Source: an uncultured Eubacteriales bacterium (GTDB lineage: Bacteria; Bacillota; Clostridia; Oscillospirales; CAG-272). Taken from it: a stretch of DNA of 20,610 nt. The notes beneath the pieces were generated by a model that saw only the letters and a program-made list of their open reading frames with translations, had not been told where the DNA came from and did no database searches. A program made the position numbers and the translations under genes. Each line of letters begins with the position of its first letter. Position 1 is the stretch's first letter. The stretch covers positions 1 through 20,610 of the forward strand of contig ONVJ01000026.1 of NCBI GenBank assembly GCA_900321265.1. Reading direction: 5' to 3'. This document shows positions 1-6,875 of this stretch, one piece after another.

Positions 1-12
1 CTCATCCTGCAC

Positions 13-41
13 TTGACTTTTATTCACTTAAATGATACAAT
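13..41 (+). promoter_or_regulatory. Promoter of the CofE-like gene (sigma-A type)
   Basis: TTGACT at 13-18 is followed after 17 nt by TACAAT at 36-41, with a TG one base before the -10 box (33-34), giving an extended -10. The expected start of transcription is near 48, about 34 nt before the ATG at 82. This is seen directly in the sequence; promoter activity is inferred. Confidence 0.7.
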
Positions 42-64
42 ACTATGTTGGTTAATAACTCTAC

Positions 65-69
65 GGAGG
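65..69 (+). promoter_or_regulatory. Ribosome binding site of the CofE-like gene
   Basis: A perfect GGAGG lies 12 nt before the ATG at 82. It favours 82 (or the in-frame ATG at 91) over the upstream TTG at 13. Confidence 0.6.
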
Positions 70-81
70 TGCGCATTTATT

Positions 82-1275
82 ATGCATAGAATGCTTGGAA
101 CAGTATCGAGGGGCGTCCGCGCTCCGATAATCCGCAGCGGTGACGACATCGTTTCCATCGTCGCCGACAGCCTGCTTTCTGCTTCGGCGGCAGAGAACAT
201 CCCGGTCCGCGACAGAGACATCGTCGCGGTTACCGAGGCCGTCGTCGGACGTGCCCAGGGCAACTACGCGACGGTCGCTCAGATCGCCGCAGACGTCAGG
301 GCGAAATTTCCCGGAGGGGAGGCCGCGGTCATCCTTCCGATACTCTCGAGAAACAGATTTTCGGTCTGTCTGAGAGGAATAGCCTCGGGACTTAAAAAGA
401 TGACGCTCATGCTCAGCTATCCCTCGGATGAAGTCGGCAACCATCTCGTAGACCTCGACGACCTCGACGAGGCCGGAGTCAATCCCTACACCGACGTTCT
501 AACCGAGGAGAAGTTCCGTGAGCTCTTCGGCTACCGCAAGCACCGCTTCACCGGAGTCGACTATATCGCCTTCTACCGCGAGCTCATCACCGCCTGCGGC
601 TGCGAGTGCAGAGTCGTCCTCGCAAACGATCCGAGAAAGGCTCTCGACTATTCGAAGAACGTTATCAACTGCGACATACACACAAGGTTCAGGACACGCA
701 AGCTCCTCGCCGCCGCTGGCGCGGAGAAGATCGTCGGATTCGACCAGATCCTCACCTCGCCGGTCGACGGCAGCGGCTACAACCCCGACTACGGCCTGCT
801 CGGTTCCAACAAGGCGACCGAGGACAGCGTGAAGCTCTTCCCGAGAGACTGTGCGGCTATAGTCGAGGCGATACAGAAGAAGATATTCATGGCCTGCGGC
901 AGGCGCGTCGAGGTCATGGTCTACGGCGACGGAGCCTTCAAGGATCCGGTCGGAAAGATCTGGGAACTGGCCGATCCGGTGGTCTCGCCGGCATACACAA
1001 AAGGCCTTGAGGGCCAGCCCAACGAGCTGAAGCTCAAGTATCTTGCCGACAACGACTACTCCGACCTTTCGGGCGAAGAACTGAAGGCGGCGATCTCGGG
1101 CAGGATAAGGGAGAAGGACGCAAACCTCACCGGAAAGATGGTGTCTGAGGGGACGACTCCGAGAAGACTGACCGACCTCATCGGATCGCTCTGCGACCTG
1201 ACGTCGGGCAGCGGCGACAAGGGAACCCCCATCGTCTGGATATCCGGGTATTTCGACAACTATACAAACGACTGA
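82..1275 (+). CDS. Coenzyme F420-0:L-glutamate ligase (CofE-like) family protein
   Basis: The 397-residue protein resembles the F420-0:gamma-glutamyl ligase family. In archaea and actinobacteria CofE adds glutamate to F420-0 in a GTP- and metal-dependent reaction. Clostridial relatives of about 400 residues are common, and their substrate is not established to my knowledge. Family-like features are the N-terminal SGDDIVSIVADSL segment (residues 19-31), the following DIVAVTEAVVGRAQGN stretch, and a C-terminal KIWELADPVV segment. The ATG at 82 is chosen because GGAGG lies at 65-69 (12-nt spacing) and because an upstream in-frame TTG at 13 is part of the promoter. The gene has its own promoter and terminator, so it is a single-gene unit separate from the dcw cluster. 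No other F420 gene is visible. The family is likely; the biochemical role is uncertain. Confidence 0.75.
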   Translation: MHRMLGTVSRGVRAPIIRSGDDIVSIVADSLLSASAAENIPVRDRDIVAVTEAVVGRAQGNYATVAQIAADVRAKFPGGEAAVILPILSRNRFSVCLRGIASGLKKMTLMLSYPSDEVGNHLVDLDDLDEAGVNPYTDVLTEEKFRELFGYRKHRFTGVDYIAFYRELITACGCECRVVLANDPRKALDYSKNVINCDIHTRFRTRKLLAAAGAEKIVGFDQILTSPVDGSGYNPDYGLLGSNKATEDSVKLFPRDCAAIVEAIQKKIFMACGRRVEVMVYGDGAFKDPVGKIWELADPVVSPAYTKGLEGQPNELKLKYLADNDYSDLSGEELKAAISGRIREKDANLTGKMVSEGTTPRRLTDLIGSLCDLTSGSGDKGTPIVWISGYFDNYTND

Positions 1276-1303
1276 CGGCAGTGTCCGCCGGTGAATGACG
1301 GCG

Positions 1304-1353
1304 CGCGGGGCCGCTCGGGAAGTCTGACTTCCGGGGCTGCCCCGCGGCTTTTT
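1304..1353 (+). terminator. Rho-independent terminator after the CofE-like gene
   Basis: Positions 1304-1323 pair with 1327-1346 in a 20-bp stem with two mismatches and a 3-nt loop (1324-1326). A run of five T (1349-1353) follows almost at once. It sits 28 nt after the stop codon at 1275. Confidence 0.85.
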
Positions 1354-1524
1354 ATGTGTATCCGCGAAGCAACTATCAGCATATCCGCCCGGCAGTTTAC
1401 GCGCCGGGCGGAAAAAGAATGATATCGTGCGCAACTCTTGACGAATTGATCGGTCCGAAAAATTCTCAGATAACGGGCTGAAATCAAAAGCAGGGAAGCC
1501 TCGCCGAAAAACCGAAAAAAATAT
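1354..1524. other. Intergenic stretch with no gene seen
   Basis: No plausible gene is seen here. The only structure noted is a 9-bp perfect inverted repeat (1385-1393 with 1403-1411, 9-nt loop). It lacks a T-run of the kind expected for a terminator on either strand. Base composition shifts from GC-rich to very A-rich towards 1510-1530. Confidence 0.5.
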
Positions 1525-1568
1525 AAAAAAAGCAGGTTTTTTTCAAAAAAATCCTTGCTTTTTTTTTT
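1525..1568 (+). terminator. A/T-rich terminator-like hairpin upstream of mraZ
   Basis: The arm at 1525-1534 (seven A then GCA) pairs with 1556-1565, then GG (1535-1536) pairs with CC (1553-1554) around one bulged T. An inner T7/A7 pair (1537-1543 with 1545-1551) extends the stem. T residues continue to 1568, and the opposite strand also ends in a T-run, so it could work in both directions. The right arm contains the -35 element of the mraZ promoter. Confidence 0.5.
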
Positions 1569-1583
1569 AATATGGTTTATAAT
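1555..1583 (+). promoter_or_regulatory. Promoter of the mraZ/dcw operon
   Basis: TTGCTT (1555-1560) is followed by a 17-nt A/T-rich spacer and a perfect TATAAT (1578-1583). The predicted transcription start is near 1590, directly before the MraZ-like repeats. This is a near-consensus housekeeping promoter at the head of the division cluster. Confidence 0.8.
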
Positions 1584-1595
1584 AATAGCACTTGA

Positions 1596-1635
1596 GGTTA
1601 AAAAAGGTTGAAAAAGGTGGAAATAGGGTGAAAAA
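1596..1635 (+). promoter_or_regulatory. Putative MraZ operator: four 10-bp direct repeats
   Basis: Four G/T-rich cores start at 1596 (GGTTA), 1606 (GGTTG), 1616 (GGTGG) and 1626 (GGGTG). Each is followed by a 5-nt A-rich spacer, so the period is exactly 10 bp, one helical turn. MraZ of other bacteria binds short direct repeats (TGGG- or GTGG-like) at similar spacing upstream of its own gene. The repeats begin about 6 nt after the predicted transcription start, which fits repression by blocking the polymerase. The binding assignment is inferred. Confidence 0.75.
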
Positions 1636-1661
1636 CCGCCCTGCTTTTCACCTTTATCCGG

Positions 1662-1688
1662 TTTCCGGACCGGGAAGGGTCCCGGAAA
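1662..1688 (+). other. Hairpin in the mraZ leader
   Basis: Positions 1662-1671 pair with 1678-1688 around a 6-nt loop with one bulged C. There is no T-run, so it is not a terminator. It may only stabilise the roughly 130-nt leader between the promoter and the mraZ start. Confidence 0.3.
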
Positions 1689-1707
1689 GGGAGAAAGAGA
1701 GCAGAAG

Positions 1708-1712
1708 GGAGG
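1708..1712 (+). promoter_or_regulatory. Ribosome binding site that sets the mraZ start
   Basis: GGAGG lies 8 nt before the GTG at 1721, an ideal distance, whereas the ATG at 1742 is 29 nt away. It supports GTG at 1721 as the mraZ start. Confidence 0.7.
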
Positions 1713-1720
1713 AGAGAGAA

Positions 1721-2158
1721 GTGCTTGACATACTTCCGGTAATGGGCGTATACAACTACACCATGGACGCCAAAAACAGGATATTCATTCCTGCCAAGCA
1801 CCGCGAGGCACTCGGCTCTCCGCTCGTGGTCTACCCCAGCATCAGGTCAAAGTCGCTGAAGCTCTGCTCGCTTGACGAGTGGAGACACATAACCGAAAAG
1901 CTCTCGGCTCTTCCGGTAAGGGAGCGCGAGCCGATCATGAGATTCTTCAACCGCATGGGCGATTCGCTCGTGCCCGACTCTCAGGGGCGTGTGACGCTCA
2001 ATTCCGACCTTGTCGAATACGCCGGACTTTCCGGCGGGATCGTGATCGTCGGATGCGGACAGAACGCCGAGATCTGGTCGGCGGAGGGCTACGCCTCCCT
2101 TACCGCCTCCGAGGATCTCGAGGCAATGAGAGCCGCTGCCGAGAACGCAGATGTCTGA
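1721..2158 (+). CDS. mraZ: Transcriptional regulator MraZ
   Basis: The 145-residue protein has the usual MraZ length (about 140-150). It has the two AbrB-like halves typical of the family: an N-terminal GVYNYTMDAKNRIFIPAKHR segment, and a second copy in which SLVPDSQGRVTLNSDL carries the same D-x-x-x-R-(I/V) core. MraZ is a DNA-binding repressor of the dcw operon that assembles into rings. The start is the GTG at 1721 because of the well-placed GGAGG; ATG at 1742 would give 138 residues. The same frame is open back to 1592 but has no credible start there and would overlap the operator. It is the first gene of the operon and overlaps rsmH by 8 nt, suggesting translational coupling. The repeats at 1596-1635 suggest autoregulation. 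Confidence 0.92.
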   Translation: MLDILPVMGVYNYTMDAKNRIFIPAKHREALGSPLVVYPSIRSKSLKLCSLDEWRHITEKLSALPVREREPIMRFFNRMGDSLVPDSQGRVTLNSDLVEYAGLSGGIVIVGCGQNAEIWSAEGYASLTASEDLEAMRAAAENADV

Positions 2159-3161
2159 GAAACGCCCACCGAGAGAAGCGGGCGGCTCGCCCGCCTTTTC
2201 TCACATCCCGGTAATGCTTCAGGAAGTCCTGTCGGGGCTGGATATCAGACCTGACGGGATCTACGTCGACGGCACCGCCGGCGGCGGAGGGCATTCCGAG
2301 GCGATCGCCGAAAGACTTTCGGACCGGGGGCTCCTGATCGCGATCGACCGCGACGGCGACGCAGTAAAGGCGGCGTCGGCGAGACTGGAACGGTTCGGCG
2401 AAAGGGCGAGAGTCGTTCACGCGAACTACGCCGACATGAAACAGGTCTGTGCCGATCTCGGGGTGCAGTCGATCGACGGCTTCCTCATGGATCTGGGAGT
2501 TTCCTCATATCAGCTTGACAATCCCGATAGAGGTTTTTCATACATGTCCGACGCTCCGCTGTCGATGCAAATGGACCGGACGGAGGAAAGAAGCGCCCGT
2601 GACGTCGTTAACGGTTATTCCGGGGAGGAACTGACAAGGATCCTGCGCGAGTGGGGCGAGGAGAGATTCGCCGGCAGGATCGCTGCGGAGATCTGCCGAA
2701 GGAGAAGTTCAAAGCCGATAGAGACCACGCTCGAGCTCGTTGACGCGATCGGTTCGGCGATACCCGCCGGGGGACGCCCGTCAAAGCACCATTTCGCTAT
2801 GCGGACCTTCCAGGCGATAAGGATCGAAGTTAACAGAGAGATAGAAATAATCCCCGGAGCCCTGAGGGAGGCAGTCGGACTGCTGAAATACGGCGGCAGA
2901 GGCGCCGTGATCACCTTCCACTCGGTGGAGGACAGGGCTGTAAAGGAGACCTTCGCTGAGCTCGCGGCAGGCTGCGTCTGCCCGAAGGATCTTCCGGTCT
3001 GCGTCTGCGGACGCAGGCCTGAAATAAAGCTAATTACAAAAAAGCCCCTCACGCCCGGTGCGGAAGAGCTTGCGGCAAACGGCCGTTCGCACAGCGCCAA
3101 GCTGAGGATCGTTGAGAAGACAGGGGTCGGTTCCGACCCGCTATACCGTCCGCGGATCTGA
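2151..3161 (+). CDS. rsmH: 16S rRNA (cytosine(1402)-N(4))-methyltransferase RsmH (MraW)
   Basis: RsmH methylates N4 of C1402 in the ribosomal P-site region of 16S rRNA using S-adenosylmethionine. The 336-residue length is slightly above the usual 310-320. The motifs are clear: HIPVMLQEVL at residues 18-27, the SAM-binding loop VDGTAGGGGHSEAI starting at 39, IDRDGDA, the MDLGVSSYQLDNPDRGFSY block, KHHFAMRTFQAIRIEVNRE, and TFHSVEDRAVK. The C-terminal part has the usual cysteine-rich C-V-C-P...C-V-C-G segment and a final RSHSAKLRI. The ATG at 2151 lies inside the end of mraZ, giving an 8-nt overlap. Confidence 0.96.
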   Translation: MSEKRPPREAGGSPAFSHIPVMLQEVLSGLDIRPDGIYVDGTAGGGGHSEAIAERLSDRGLLIAIDRDGDAVKAASARLERFGERARVVHANYADMKQVCADLGVQSIDGFLMDLGVSSYQLDNPDRGFSYMSDAPLSMQMDRTEERSARDVVNGYSGEELTRILREWGEERFAGRIAAEICRRRSSKPIETTLELVDAIGSAIPAGGRPSKHHFAMRTFQAIRIEVNREIEIIPGALREAVGLLKYGGRGAVITFHSVEDRAVKETFAELAAGCVCPKDLPVCVCGRRPEIKLITKKPLTPGAEELAANGRSHSAKLRIVEKTGVGSDPLYRPRI

Positions 3162-3273
3162 TTTTTGTTCCGGCTCCGCGGCGCCCGCGGAAAAGCGCGG
3201 GGAACGAGACGGTTCCGGCGATGCCGGTATGATGACGGAGAGAGCAACTATCCGGGAGAGAGGTCCCACTGAC

Positions 3274-4272
3274 ATGACGGACAATATCGTGAAAGACAGA
3301 TATGAAGAAACATATAACGGTCTGAAGGAGACATTCCGGGGCAGAGGTCTCGGCGGATTCTGGCTTTCGGTCGCCGCCGAGCAGGAGAGAGCATACCTTA
3401 AGACTTCTCTTGAAAATCCCTCGGCCTATATTTACGGTGAAACTATGAGCAGGGATCTCTCCGACAGATACAGGACCGGCACCGACAGCTACGGCAGGCG
3501 GGTGATGACCGTTGACGATTATGCCAGGCTGCGCGCCGACGAGAAGGAGAGAAGAAAAGCCGGGACCGGATACGGTGCCGTTATGGCTGAGCTTTCCCGC
3601 GAACAGAGCAAGGCCAGGATCTCGGTCGATCTCCGCCCCGCCCATCCCTATCAGATTTACTCGGCAAGAGGGATCAGGGAGGAAAGGCCGGTCGGAGATG
3701 ACGATTACTCAGAGATCAGGGGAAGACGCGAGACGGTCTACAGCGCCGGCAGGCTGCTTCCCGCCGGTCAGTCTGAGGACGGAGTCATTTACTCGGGGTC
3801 TGGAGATACCGAAATGTATGTCCGTCCGGCCGGGAAAGAGCCCTTTCTCAGGAGAATCCGCAGGCAGATGTTCCGGAAGGATATCGTGGAACCGACGAAG
3901 GGCAGGGCGGGCAGGCCGAACGGCATTGTTGCCGCGCTTGCCATCGCTGCGGTCTTAATGTTCGTCCTGGCGGTCCCGGTCACCCTCAGCGTGCTGAAGC
4001 ACATCGAGGCGACCAGACTGTCAAGGCTTGAGAGCGAGATACGCCGCCGCGAGGCCGAGATCGCCGAGCTCAGCATGGAGCTCGAGGCGAAGAACGACCT
4101 CTTCACGATAGAGAAGCTCGCCAGAGAAAAGTACGGTATGGTCGAGCTTGACAAGAGCGTATACACCATGATCAGGATCAATCCCGATGACGCGGTCGAA
4201 CAGTCGGAGGAGAAGGCCGGAGAAGGATTCGTGCCCGCGCTGTTCAGTGCGCTGGGGATAAGAGGCAACTGA
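3274..4272 (+). CDS. ftsL: FtsL-like cell division protein with long N-terminal extension
   Basis: Position between rsmH and the PBP is that of ftsL. The C-terminal third fits: one membrane segment (about residues 218-241), then a heptad-like charged helix (about 244-275) and the FtsL/DivIC-type segment IEKLAREKYGMV (279-290). FtsL forms a subcomplex with FtsB/DivIC and FtsQ/DivIB that activates septal synthesis. Odd is the size: 332 residues against roughly 100-130 for known FtsL. About 215 residues, rich in Arg, Glu, Asp and Tyr, precede the membrane segment and should be cytoplasmic, ending in a basic patch (RRIRRQMFRK). I recognise no domain in that part. The start at 3274 follows a GAGAGG at 3258-3263. 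In-frame ATGs at 3229 and 3232 lack a good ribosome site. The gene symbol rests on synteny and topology, not sequence identity. Confidence 0.75.
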   Translation: MTDNIVKDRYEETYNGLKETFRGRGLGGFWLSVAAEQERAYLKTSLENPSAYIYGETMSRDLSDRYRTGTDSYGRRVMTVDDYARLRADEKERRKAGTGYGAVMAELSREQSKARISVDLRPAHPYQIYSARGIREERPVGDDDYSEIRGRRETVYSAGRLLPAGQSEDGVIYSGSGDTEMYVRPAGKEPFLRRIRRQMFRKDIVEPTKGRAGRPNGIVAALAIAAVLMFVLAVPVTLSVLKHIEATRLSRLESEIRRREAEIAELSMELEAKNDLFTIEKLAREKYGMVELDKSVYTMIRINPDDAVEQSEEKAGEGFVPALFSALGIRGN

Positions 4273-4274
4273 AG

Positions 4275-6752
4275 ATGAGCCGGATGAAGCCGGCTGAGTT
4301 CTTCCGGCGGTTGAGGGAAGCTTTTGCCGCCGGCAGGAACCGGCGGACCGTCCTGATAATCAGGCTCTCGCTCGTCTGCGCGGCCTTTGTCGCAGGTTTT
4401 ATACTGATAGGCGCGAAGCTCTACGACATGCAGGGTCACGATTTCGAATACTATCAGGGCAAGGTCGCCGATCAGCTCACCTCGGTATCGAGCGTCGGCG
4501 CGAAAAGAGGAAGCATATATTCGGCGGGCGGCGAACTGCTGGCCGCCGACGTTTCGACAGTAAGGATCTTTATCGAGCCCCAGGCGATCATCGACGCGAT
4601 GAAGGACGCCGAAAAGAGTGTCTCGGAGGCCGAGAAGAAGGTCGAGGATGCCCGCGCCGCTCTCAGGGAGGCGCGCCTCGATCCGAAGGCGGAAAAAAGA
4701 TCCGGAAAAAAGAAGATCGCCGAGGCGGAGGCAGCGCTTGAATCGGCCGAGAAAAAGCTGACACAGGCTGAAAACGACCCGAAAAGGGAAGCAGCGAGGC
4801 TTGTGGCCGAGGGACTGTCCGAGCTCTGCGGAGTTGAATACGACGAGATTATCGCTCTCGCGGCAAAGACCGGAAGCCGTGACGAGACGATCCTCGAACA
4901 CGCCGACCGGGATCTGGCCCAGCGCGTCATCGACTACAGGACCGAAAAGGGACTGTCGGGACTGATATTCACCGAGCAGAACAGCATCAGGAAATACTTT
5001 TACGGATCACTCTGTTCACATGCCGTCGGTTTTACCGGGGGTGAAGGATACGGTCTGTACGGCCTTGAGTACCAGTACAATACGCTTCTCTCGGGGACCG
5101 ACGGAAGATACGTCATCGCACGGGACAGCCTCGGGCGGGAGATCAGTTACGATTATTCGAACTACATCCCCCCCGAAGACGGCTGCGACATACACACTAC
5201 GATAGACATCAGGGTCCAGTCTGTGCTCGAAGAGCAGCTGAAGAGGACATATTACGAGACCAAATCCCTTGAGGGCGCCTGCGGGATAGTCATGAACGTC
5301 AAGACCGGAGCCGTCTACGCGATGGCTACCTACCCGGATTTTGACTGCAATGACGCCTGGACGCTGTCGGAGGAATATCAGAAGAAGCTTGACTCGGAGT
5401 ATTCCGATAAAGAATCCGAAGAATACAGGCTTGCCCGCGCCGGACTCCTCGAGAAGATGTGGTCTAATATGGCGGTAAGCTATACCTACATACCCGGATC
5501 CACCTTCAAGACGATCACCGCGGCGATAGCGCTCGATACCGGAACGGTAAAGCTCACCGACACATACAGATGCGTGGCATCGATCCACGTCGAGGACAGA
5601 GTGGTTCACTGCTCGAACATCTACGGGCACGGTCTTCTGACCTTCGCCGAAGGACTTCAGCAGTCCTGCAACCCCTGGTTCGTAAAGGTCGGCGTCGAGA
5701 TCGGCTCTTCGACCTTCTACGACTATGTTGAAAACTTCGGCTATTTTTCCAAAAGCGGAATCGATCTTCCCGGAGAGGGAGGAACGGTGTTCTGGTCGAG
5801 GGAGGGCTTTACGAAGATCAACCTCGCGATGTGCGCCTTCGGACAGAACTTCAAGGTCAGCCCGATCAGGCATCTCGCTTCGATCGCGTCCCTGGCCAAC
5901 GGCGGCTATCTCGTTGAGCCCTATATCGTCGAATCGGTGACCGATTCCACCGGGAAGACGGTCATGAAGCATGAGGACCGGACTGTCAGGCAGACGGTGG
6001 GAGAGAGCGTCGCGTCGACGGTCTCTAAGATCCTCGCCGACGGCGTCGCCGGGAACGGCGGTTCCAAGAACGCCTATGTCGCCGGTTTCCGGGTTGCCGC
6101 GAAGACCGGGACCTCCGAGAAGATCGGAGAAGAGGACGAGGACATGAGGATATGCTCCTGCGTCGCCTTCGCTCCGAGCGACGATCCCGAGATAGCGATC
6201 ATCATCATAGTCGACGCCCCTTCCGCCTTCAAGACCCCATACGGAAGCACCGTCGCCGCTCCATACGTCTCCAACGCACTTTCTGAAATACTTCCTTATT
6301 TCAATATCTCACCGGTCTATACCGACGCCGAACAGAAAAAACTCAGTGTAAGCGTTCCCGACTGCACCGGCAGGATATCCTCCGACGCGCAGGCGCTCAT
6401 CGAAAAGAGCGGGCTTGCGTGCAAGGTAAAGGGTGTCGGGACGGTGGTCTCGGCTCAGGTGCCGGCGGCCGGTACCGCCCTGTCAAAGGACGGAGGCACC
6501 GTCTACCTTTATCTCGGTGACTCGGCTCCCGAGAACAACATCATTATCCCCGATCTTGTAGGAATGTCCGCCGCGGCGGCAAAGAATCTTGTCGCGGGGC
6601 GGGGACTGAACCTGGCGATCCAGGGGACTTCGAACTACGATACCGGAAGCGGAGCGATCGTTTTCGACCAGCAGCCCGCCGCCGGAAGCCGCGCGACCGC
6701 CGGCGATACCGTCACTCTGACCTTCAGATATATGAATCTCGCCGACGGCTGA
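4275..6752 (+). CDS. Class B penicillin-binding protein with two PASTA domains (FtsI/PBP2B/SpoVD type)
   Basis: This 825-residue D,D-transpeptidase cross-links septal peptidoglycan, presumably together with the SEDS protein encoded downstream. It has a short basic cytoplasmic tail, a membrane anchor (about 25-46), and a dimerisation/pedestal region beginning near AKRGSIYSAGGELLA. The transpeptidase domain has all three active-site motifs: STFK (Ser409, Lys412), SCN (464-466) and KTG (610-612). Two C-terminal PASTA repeats follow (about 690-752 and 754-822), each with the VPD or IPDLVGM opening. Between residues 107 and 170 there is an Ala/Glu/Lys-rich helical insertion not expected in the pedestal. 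It starts 2 nt after the ftsL stop. It could be the vegetative division PBP or a SpoVD-like sporulation paralogue. As the only PBP in this cluster, the division role is favoured, but the symbol is left open. Confidence 0.93.
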   Translation: MSRMKPAEFFRRLREAFAAGRNRRTVLIIRLSLVCAAFVAGFILIGAKLYDMQGHDFEYYQGKVADQLTSVSSVGAKRGSIYSAGGELLAADVSTVRIFIEPQAIIDAMKDAEKSVSEAEKKVEDARAALREARLDPKAEKRSGKKKIAEAEAALESAEKKLTQAENDPKREAARLVAEGLSELCGVEYDEIIALAAKTGSRDETILEHADRDLAQRVIDYRTEKGLSGLIFTEQNSIRKYFYGSLCSHAVGFTGGEGYGLYGLEYQYNTLLSGTDGRYVIARDSLGREISYDYSNYIPPEDGCDIHTTIDIRVQSVLEEQLKRTYYETKSLEGACGIVMNVKTGAVYAMATYPDFDCNDAWTLSEEYQKKLDSEYSDKESEEYRLARAGLLEKMWSNMAVSYTYIPGSTFKTITAAIALDTGTVKLTDTYRCVASIHVEDRVVHCSNIYGHGLLTFAEGLQQSCNPWFVKVGVEIGSSTFYDYVENFGYFSKSGIDLPGEGGTVFWSREGFTKINLAMCAFGQNFKVSPIRHLASIASLANGGYLVEPYIVESVTDSTGKTVMKHEDRTVRQTVGESVASTVSKILADGVAGNGGSKNAYVAGFRVAAKTGTSEKIGEEDEDMRICSCVAFAPSDDPEIAIIIIVDAPSAFKTPYGSTVAAPYVSNALSEILPYFNISPVYTDAEQKKLSVSVPDCTGRISSDAQALIEKSGLACKVKGVGTVVSAQVPAAGTALSKDGGTVYLYLGDSAPENNIIIPDLVGMSAAAAKNLVAGRGLNLAIQGTSNYDTGSGAIVFDQQPAAGSRATAGDTVTLTFRYMNLADG

Positions 6753-6792
6753 CAAATTTTAAAGACGACATTGGTTTTTTCCTTTTTTTACA

Positions 6793-6864
6793 GCCGGATC
6801 TCCTCGCTGTTCCTTTGTGCAATCGAGGCCTGAGTCGCATCCCGGAGATCCGGCACACTTTTTT
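6793..6864 (+). terminator. Terminator-like hairpin between the PBP gene and murF
   Basis: Positions 6793-6803 pair perfectly with 6844-6854 (11 bp), enclosing a 40-nt loop, and six T follow at 6859-6864. The T-run ends only 11 nt before the murF ATG. The large loop and the 4-nt gap to the T-run make it weaker than a standard terminator. It could be a partial terminator or an attenuator that lowers expression of the downstream genes. Confidence 0.5.
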
Positions 6865-6875
6865 ATGCAACCGCA

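Noticed and set aside
13..81. Upstream extension of the CofE-like gene from an in-frame TTG at 13
   Set aside because: The TTG is part of the -35 box and has no ribosome site. GGAGG at 65-69 supports the start at 82.
1385..1411. 9-bp hairpin as a second terminator
   Set aside because: No T-run follows on the + strand, and on the - strand the bases after the stem are not T-rich.
499..1434. Long open frame on the minus strand (311 codons)
   Set aside because: It lies opposite the CofE-like gene, crosses the terminator, and its translation shows no family motif. It is a by-product of GC-rich codon use.
1592..1720. N-terminal extension of MraZ from 1592
   Set aside because: It would translate the operator repeats, has no ribosome site, and makes the protein about 43 residues too long at a place where the family has nothing.
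3112..3273. Upstream start of the FtsL-like gene inside rsmH, or at ATG 3229/3232
   Set aside because: The residues overlap the end of rsmH or lack a ribosome site. ATG 3274 has a GAGAGG at suitable distance.
6753..6875. Riboswitch or small RNA between the PBP gene and murF
   Set aside because: Only one 11-bp stem with a large loop is visible. I could not match the loop to any known riboswitch core.
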